A DNA stretch of 64,000 nucleotides. It comes from Sepiola atlantica (taxonomy: Eukaryota; Mollusca; Cephalopoda; Sepiida; Sepiolidae). The translations under genes and the position numbers were made by a program. Positions 57,110-64,000 of this stretch are shown in pieces. The notes under the pieces are model-generated. The model was not told the DNA's origin, did no database searches, and worked only from the letters and a program-made list of their open reading frames with translations. The first letter of the stretch is position 1, and each line of letters opens with the position of its first letter. The stretch lies in contig OY744537.1 of the NCBI GenBank assembly GCA_963556195.1, positions 23,675,941 to 23,739,940 of the forward strand. The letters are read 5' to 3'.

Positions 57110-58440
57110 CATTTATTTACTAATGAATCACCATTTTTCAAGGCTAAAAGCAATTCGAAGATAAATGTTAAGACGGATAAATGCTCAGTTTAACGATGAA
57201 GAATATTATGCGAGGATTGAAAATGATGAATTCAATAAACAAACTGATTACTTATAAGGAAATTGGATTTGAAGGTGACCATGTTGTAGCCTGCAGGGAA
57301 GCAAACCCACGGTAACGTATTCCACAGACGGGAAGTTCTTTGAAAGAAACTGTTCATGGAAATTCTGTTTGGTGTTAGTCACACTAAGGAAGAATGGAAA
57401 GTTTTTTGAAAGAAACTGTTCATGGAAATTCTGTTCGGTGTTAGTCACACTAAGGAAGAATGGAAAGTTTTTTGAAAGAAACTGTTCATGGAAATTCTGT
57501 TCGGTGTTAGTCACACTAAGGAAGAATGGAAAGTTCTTTGAAAGAAACTGTTCATGGAAATTCTGTTTGGTGTTAGTCACACTAAGGAAGAATGGAAAGT
57601 TTTTTGAAAGAAACTGTTCATGGAAATTCTGTTCGGTGTTAGTCACACTAAGGAAGAATGGAAAGTTCTTTGAAAGAAACTGTTCATGGAAATTCTGTTT
57701 GGTGTTAGTCACACTAAGGAAGAATGGAAAGTTCTTTGAAAGAAACTGTTCATGGAAATTCTGTTTGGTGTTAGTCACACTAAGGAAGAATGGAAAGTTT
57801 TTTGAAAGAAACTGTTCATGGAAATTCTGTTCGGTGTTAGTCACACTAAGGAAGAATGGAAAGTTTTTTGAAAGAAACTGTTCATGGAAATTCTGTTTGG
57901 TGTTAGTCACACTAAGGAAGAATGGAAAGTTTTTTGAAAGAAACTGTTCATGGAAATTCTGTTTGGTGTTAGTCACACTAAGGACGAATGGAAAGTTCTT
58001 TGAAAGAAACTGTTCATGGAAATTCTGTTTGGTGTTAGTCACACTAAGGAAGAATGGAAAGTTTTTTGAAAGAAACTGTTCATGGAAATTCTGTTTGGTG
58101 TTAGTCACACTAAGGAAGAATGGAAAGTTCTTTGAAAGAAACTGTTCATGGAAATTCTGTTCGGTGTTAGTCACACTAAGGAAGAATGGAAAGTTCTTTG
58201 AAAGAAACTGTTCATGGAAATTCTGTTTGGTGTTAGTCACACTAAGGAAGAATGGAAAGTTTTTTGAAAGAAACTGTTCATGGAAATTCTGTTCGGTGTT
58301 AGTCACACTAAGGAAGAATGGAATTTTTTTGCAATTATGGTAGAAGACAAGTTCATGCTGTGAATGTCTTACAAGGAGGAACAAGATTATTTAGTTATTT
58401 CACAATAGAAGAGGTTATAGCTCGTTCTTTGTGTATTTGC
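57110..58440 (-). pseudogene. CR1/L2-like LINE C-terminal relic with amplified segment
   Basis: The flanks match the LINE relic at 6830-7352: left TACTAATGAATCACCA and GAGGATTGAAAATGATG, right ATGGTAGAAGACAAGTTC and GCTGTGAATGTCTTACAAGG. On the minus strand the reading frame enters at 58384, goes through 15 tandem 22-residue units and leaves near 57330 into the LINE's last residues. So a LINE tail acquired an internal tandem array in frame. It is 5'-truncated and has no reverse transcriptase core. Confidence 0.75.
57335..58322. repeat. 66-bp minisatellite, about 15 units
   Basis: Unit begins TTTGAAAGAAACTGTTCATG and includes GGTGTTAGTCACACTAAGGA. Variation is nearly all C/T at two sites (TTCTGTTCGG or TTCTGTTTGG; AAAGTTCTTTG or AAAGTTTTTTG) plus one A-to-C (AAGGACGAA near 57985). 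No indels. Per unit the minus strand encodes FFLSVTNTKQNFHEQFLSKN + FP. Confidence 0.95.
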
Positions 58441-58719
58441 ATTTATGGAAATAAGTCAAAAATGGTTACAGCTTTATAATTGACAATATTAGCTATAGTT
58501 GCTAATTAACTAATTACTAGGTATAAATAGCAAGTCTCTTGCTAAAAGTATTTTCATTTTTTTTATTTTTGTTTTACTTGTAAATATTTTTGTTTGTGTC
58601 AAATGACATTTTTTTCTCTCTCCAAATATACTGTTTCATCATTTCTTATTTTTAGTAGTATAACCATATTCGTTATTAAGTGAACCATATAGCACTCAAG
58701 ATTCAACATGCTTTTTGTA

Positions 58720-58739
58720 GGGGGGGGGGGGGGGGGGGG
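58720..58739. repeat. G20 homopolymer
   Basis: Twenty consecutive G, the longest of about ten G/C runs of 9 or more in the window. Confidence 0.9.
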
Positions 58740-58744
58740 CAAGG

Positions 58745-60322
58745 TTTTTATTTATAAATACACCAGATGGATTGTCGACTTTGGGGCTTTACTCAGCAAT
58801 TAAGTTTTTTTTTAATGTGAAAGATAAGTTTGTGCAGATATTTGGATATGTGTGTGTGATAAAAAAAATCAAAAGAAAAAAAATGAAAAAAATAATAGCC
58901 AGTTAAATTATTGGAGTAATAGGGCGGGCTTCATGAATAATTTCCATTGACTATTACTGAATCCTCCACACTATAATAAAGAAGAATGTGTATTTATTAT
59001 CTTCTATATAATAAAGTAAAGTCGATTTTTCCCCTGCAACTACAGTCATAGGAAAATAACCTACCACTTCCTATGCTAAACTGTCCCTATAAGCAATTAT
59101 CCTAGATCTTCATGAGTGTTCCCAGAAATTATCCCTCAGTATTATATCCTTTCAATTATTGTTACATTTTTTCCGGGAAACCCGATTCTCACAACTAAAG
59201 CTTCCAAAGATAAAGTAGCTACACATTTTACCCACTTCTAATTTTCTACTTTAAGCGCAACCCAACGAGTCCTTGGTTTATAGGAGCAACATTCACAAAA
59301 CTCTATAATTGCAGGTTTCAGGGATAACAAAATAACATTACCGGGGAACTATAGAGAAATTAAGATTACTTTTTTAGAACTCGGATTTTATTCGGAATAG
59401 TGTATTACGCTTCAGTTTCTATTTTCGAGCGGTAGCATCATACGTTTTAGTACGTACAAAATAATGACATTACCAGAGAAGTTTGGAGAAATGCCTTTTT
59501 CGGTAAGGTTTTCACCTATTTTTTTTTTTTTTTTACAATTACTTTTTTTTTTTACTGAGATGGAGAAAACAAAACAAGTGAATAAAACGAAAAACAAATG
59601 GTTTTAGCATTTTCGTATTTTGTTAATGTTTACGAGTTCATTGTCTCTGCACTTTTTCCTCACAGCAAAAAAAAAAAAAAAAACTTATTTGGCAAAAGAG
59701 TGAACTATTAATAAAACTAAAAGTAAACTTAATAATAATAACATATATATATTAGTTAAAGTGGGGTATCATTTTCACATTTACTGTAAAATGATCACCC
59801 ACTCATTAACAAAAATACAAATGTCCGCCAGCGATTAAAACATTGAATGTTGATACAATTGAACGATTTATTTATCCCACAATGCTTAACATACAGATTT
59901 TTAGTCGTTCTTAATTTTATACCATCGATCGATTGTTTATTGAAATACTATTGGAAAATTATCAAAAAGGAAACACAAAAAAATGAAATACCAGAGATAT
60001 TTCAAATAGTCTCTATGCTACAGTTGACACTTTTTTCCTTATGCCCCCTCTTTCTCTCTCTCACATCATTTGTATCTCTTCTTTCCTTTTGTCCTCTTTT
60101 TGGTCGTTATTTGTAGAAAAAAAGAAAAATCCACCCCCACACACAAAAAAGAAATAATAAAAATCTAAGCTTACATACCTTCATATCATTTTAGGCTTAA
60201 TTAATATAGACAAGTGATCCTTCACTTTAAAAGCTAAACTAGTTATTTTTGCAGATATTTTTTTCTAATTAAATCATTTTTTATACTCCCCCCCCCCCGG
60301 GAAACGGATCTTGCTAGTAGTA

Positions 60323-60360
<38 letters not shown>

Positions 60361-61585
60361 CATACACATACACACACACACATGTATTTTAAATTTAACT
60401 TGATCTGATTAAACATTTTAAGGCGTTCTCAAAATTAATTTTATTAATTGTACTATTTAACCATATATATATATATATATATATATATCCCTCTATTGGA
60501 AAAAATCTGGACGAATCCATTCCCAGTATTTAAGGGAATTGAGAAAGCAAATTTATTTCCATTTTTTACTTTCTGCTTTCTATACCGATTTATACGTTTT
60601 TTTCTTCCTTTTTTGAAAACTTTCCAGTTTTTATTTTTTTTCTTCTTTTTCAAACTCCACCCATTCAAATGTTATTTTATATGAATACGAATATTCATAC
60701 GAACATTAGCAAAGGATCTTTTTTTTTTCCATTATGGAGGGTGTACATTCGTATTATATATATATATAATTCTGTATTTGTTACGCATTCAAGATCAGAA
60801 TGGGTCACCCTGATGAGAAGATCTGATGCAGGTGAGACCCAAAACTTTCAATGAACCGGGGAGGAAGATGGCTAGCATCACTAACGAATAATTCAGATTT
60901 TTATTTCAAATTTATTATTATTACCATCAACATCGTCAAGGATATACAAATCATTCCCTATCTGCTTCTAAAAATAAATAATAATAATAAATAAAATAGT
61001 AGCAATTTAGTTCCCCACATGCTCAGCCAAAGTTGTGAACCCGAGTTGCATGGTTGCTAGGCCCGTTACAGGTATCACCTTGGTTTACTCGAATTTCTTA
61101 TAAATCCAATTTAGAGAAAGGTATTTAGTTTGATTTTCATTAGTATATAAGATAAAGGCAAAAGGTAGATTTTCTGAACTCTAGAAGCCGACATAAGTAG
61201 GGTCAGCAGAGAGTTAAGGAGATTGACAATCTCGAGTAGGTACAAGCAAAAAAAAAAAAAAAAAATGCAATTACACAAGGGCTTAAATAGTGATTCTTGA
61301 CCATAAGAACATTAGCACCTTTTTATTTCCTTATCTGCTAGAATATCAAGACTGCTGTAAATAGTCGGATTTTGTGGAAGCTATTAATTTAATTGTCCTT
61401 CAGAGCTTCAAACCACTCACGTGGCAACTCAAGAACCCCTTCAAGTGGCAGGCTGCAAAGTTCTTCTCAGTTGATCTTCAATCCTTAACTAATCAAGAAA
61501 CAAAAGACATTATTTTGTCTTATGGAAAAAAGAAAGAAAAAATGTTTGGTAGAATGCTAGTGTGTAAAGTTATAAAGCTACAATA
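58745..61585. other. No recognised gene
   Basis: AT-rich. (TA)n near 60326-60355 and 60463-60488, (CA)n near 60356-60382. ATAACATTACC.GGGAA and ATGACATTACCAGAGAAG words near 59330 and 59463 suggest an old local duplication. Short frames are not recognisable. Confidence 0.4.
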
Positions 61586-61589
61586 ACAT

Positions 61590-61923
61590 ATCAAGTTATC
61601 TTGTCCGATTTTCAAAGTCAGACCCAAATAGCATCTAAGCTGACAAATCAAACTTTACTTCTGACTAATTTTCATTTGTTGTTGATGTATCCTGTTATAA
61701 CGTACTTAGCTACCATTTATTTTTTTTAATTAGTCCGACCCAGATGACTGCTAATATGAAACATTTTTAAATAATCACCTAAAAATAAAATTCATCAAGG
61801 GGTATAACTTATTTTAAATTTTAATAGTTGTCTATCTTAAGTTTTAAAATGTGCAAACAAATAAGAATTAAAGACTAAAATGACTTCACTGCATTACGGA
61901 CAACGCTAGATTAGTACAGCTAG
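61590..61923 (+). mobile_element. Dispersed repeat R3, copy 3
   Basis: TTGTCCGATTTTCAAAGTCA at the start, AAATGACTTCACTGCATTAC and TTAGTACAGCTAG at the end, followed by T. The terminal hairpin is eroded (GGACAACGCTAGATT). Confidence 0.55.
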
Positions 61924-61929
61924 TATACT

Positions 61930-64000
61930 ATTCATATATATATATATATATCCATCATCGTATGATCACTGTTTCATCCTCTTGCAATTATCAAGTGAGA
62001 CGGGTGTCTCATTGGAGTTTTTTTTACAGTCTAAACATAATTGTATCACTGAACAATAAGCAATAATTACATCATATCTGATAAAAAAAAAAAAAAGGTT
62101 AACTTCAAGGATTTGCTATTTGCGGCAAAAAATAGAGGGGGGCAGCTGAGATCATTTTGGTGTACTTTTTAGAAATATGTATCCAAGATAATTGCAGTAC
62201 TTAAGTGATCAATTTCGAGCTTCACCAAACACTTCCGAGACTGACGACCATTAACTTCACCGAACTGGGTTTTTTTTAAAAGTTTTTTTTACCCTAACCC
62301 AAGTTTTAGTTTGCAAAGTCGGTTTAGTTCAACTCATTGTGTAGAAGACTCAGAACTTGATTCAGCTTTCTCCATTCGTAGTCTGAACTGCTTATGTCAC
62401 GGCTGCAAATTTCTGGATAACTATTCCAAAATACCACCCTATTTTTATGAATAAGCCCTGTATGTGTTACAGTACTGGGGTACCGGCATTAAACTAACCT
62501 GGTGTCAAATTTACTTTTGTGAGGAAGCAAGTATGAAGAATCAATAAAAAAAAAAATTCTTTTTTAATGACTTAGATGATACCAGATAAACGCAATGATA
62601 AAATACTCAAACATTTTCATACAGAAACAAAAAAGCCAATAGCTTATCAAGAAAACAATCTTGTAATCAAACTAACAAATTTGGAATTAAAACTTAAATT
62701 GTATCTTCAATGCCTGCGTTTTCTGCATACTGAATTAAAATTATCTAAACAGTATGATATAGAAAATATTAAGGAGGTAAAAAAGGCAAAAAGAAAAGGG
62801 ATAAAGCAGAAAAAATAAGTCTGCTATCAAGTTTTTAAAGAATGATGCCTTGTTTCTTTTTAAGTTTTAAAGATTTGGAAATGACCAGCAGAAATATTCT
62901 TTGGCTATCAACTTTCACAGCTCTCATCACACATCAACGAAAAAATTGATTAAGTTAGTGACTACAATTATCTTCTTTACTTAAATCTCAATGAAATATA
63001 AATCAACACTATTCTTCTTTTTTTATCAGGTTACATTTTCAAAAGTTTATAAACAAAAATGAATCCTACAAGAATTGTGGGATAAATGTGATAACTAGAA
63101 ATGTCACAAATGGAATGGAATTAATGAAGGGGGGGGATAAAGGCTGTGAGAGTTTATATAGTCGAAGAACATTTGTGCTGGTCATTCACGCAGCACATCC
63201 CCATTGCATTATTTAGAAACGTTTAAACCTGTCAAATAGAAAGTCATTTCCGGTTTTAAAATTCTTAGCAAATCCTTCTGTATTAAAAGATTGAAAGTTT
63301 TGGAAGATGCTTACTGTCAATAATTTCATAAATAGAGATTAAAACAAAATTAGTTATAGTTTGATCATTTTGATTTTAATGTGTGTGGAGTGGGGGTCAA
63401 AACTCCATGAACTCAACATTTTTATGTTTGTTTTTAATGAACAAAATTTAAAGAAATCAATTGAAGAAAAAGAAAATACATGATGAAAACAAGGTTGTGG
63501 AATCATTAGCTCAAAGATTAAGAAAATATCAAAAAGTCTGACTCGCTCTGACTCCGAAATAAATTTGCTCCGACTTTACAGATCAGCCTAGAACAATGTC
63601 CAAAAATACAATCATATCAGTCACCAAAAATTTCTAACAAGACAACTGTCCACCAAAAGCAAACATTTTAGAGAATAAACACCAAAAAGTCCATGTCTAA
63701 TTAGACAAGATTGGAATTGGTGTTTGAACAAACTTTTGCAGGTACTTTTATTGGTAACAAACAGGTGACCATCTGTCACATAAAAATATACCTGTACAGG
63801 TGGGCAATTGAAAAAAAATGGGTGGGTGGGGGGGGCAGTTGTATTATTCAATGACAGCTTCACCTATAAAAGAAGAAAAACGACTTAGAAATCTGACCTA
63901 CTTGCAAAATAATGCAATGGGGATGTGCTGTTGATAATTTAAGGTTTTCGGGTGTGCCAATATCAGAACCTCTTTTACAAACTGATCCAACCCGGATTTA
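61930..64000. other. No recognised gene
   Basis: The 80-codon lysine-rich frame at 62576-62818 has no domain I recognise and AT-rich composition like its surroundings. A G-run (63829-63835) and T/A runs are the only structure seen. Confidence 0.4.

Noticed and set aside
62576..62818. 80-codon lysine-rich frame
   Set aside because: Composition follows the AT-rich background; no domain recognised.

Overview
This window looks like AT-rich intergenic or intronic DNA from a metazoan. The mix of RTE-like and CR1/L2-like LINE tails, tRNA-, 5S- and U2-headed SINEs, mariner, pogo and Merlin relics, a few-copy Copia element and very many (TA)n tracts fits a mollusc, most likely a coleoid cephalopod such as Octopus. 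That assignment is inference. I found no convincing host protein-coding exon, no intact tRNA or rRNA gene and no CRISPR array. Nearly everything I can name is a mobile element, a relic of one, or a tandem repeat, so this is a graveyard of transposons rather than a gene region.

Layout. 1-4.7 kb: AT-rich, with degenerate dispersed repeats. 4.7-7.4 kb: a tRNA-SINE, a LINE RNase H relic, a U2 snRNA-headed SINE with target duplication, and a minus-strand LINE tail. 7.8-9.7 kb: three adjacent foldback (long inverted repeat) elements. 9.7-14.5 kb: LINE tails, a CTAG-ended repeat and another foldback. 15.7-16.3 kb: an internally deleted Merlin DNA transposon with an 8-bp target duplication. 16.7-21.6 kb: a tRNA-like relic, SINE and LINE tails, a 1-kb polypurine tract (768 nt without a pyrimidine), a small mariner-type MITE and a LINE relic. 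22.4-25.4 kb: an internally deleted Copia retrotransposon split by a second U2-headed SINE, with a third U2 fragment beyond it. 25.5-26.6 kb: two TA-flanked MITEs. 28.8 kb: a hammerhead ribozyme motif on the minus strand. 30.6-32.9 kb: a possible long CTAG-ended element carrying a CpG-rich minisatellite and four CRE palindromes. 33.2-36.6 kb: a 5S fragment, LINE tails and three foldbacks, one with almost perfect 102-bp arms. 37.7-43.3 kb: more dispersed repeats, a 459-bp MITE and a pair of degenerate hammerhead-like motifs. 43.9-45.8 kb: a 37-copy 30-bp minisatellite and a second 459-bp MITE. 46.7-52.9 kb: a deleted mariner, LINE tails and SINEs, including a 5S-containing one. 54.2-58.5 kb: a SINE, a 39-bp minisatellite and a LINE relic whose coding end was amplified into 15 copies of a 66-bp unit. 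58.5-64 kb: mostly featureless AT-rich DNA.

The pieces do not form a pathway. What they share is mechanism: LINE machinery probably mobilised the SINEs, mariner/pogo/Merlin transposases mobilised the deletion derivatives, and replication slippage or unequal exchange built the arrays. The most interesting items are the hammerhead motif at 28.84 kb, the U2-headed SINE family, the LINE-derived 66-bp array and the density of foldback elements.
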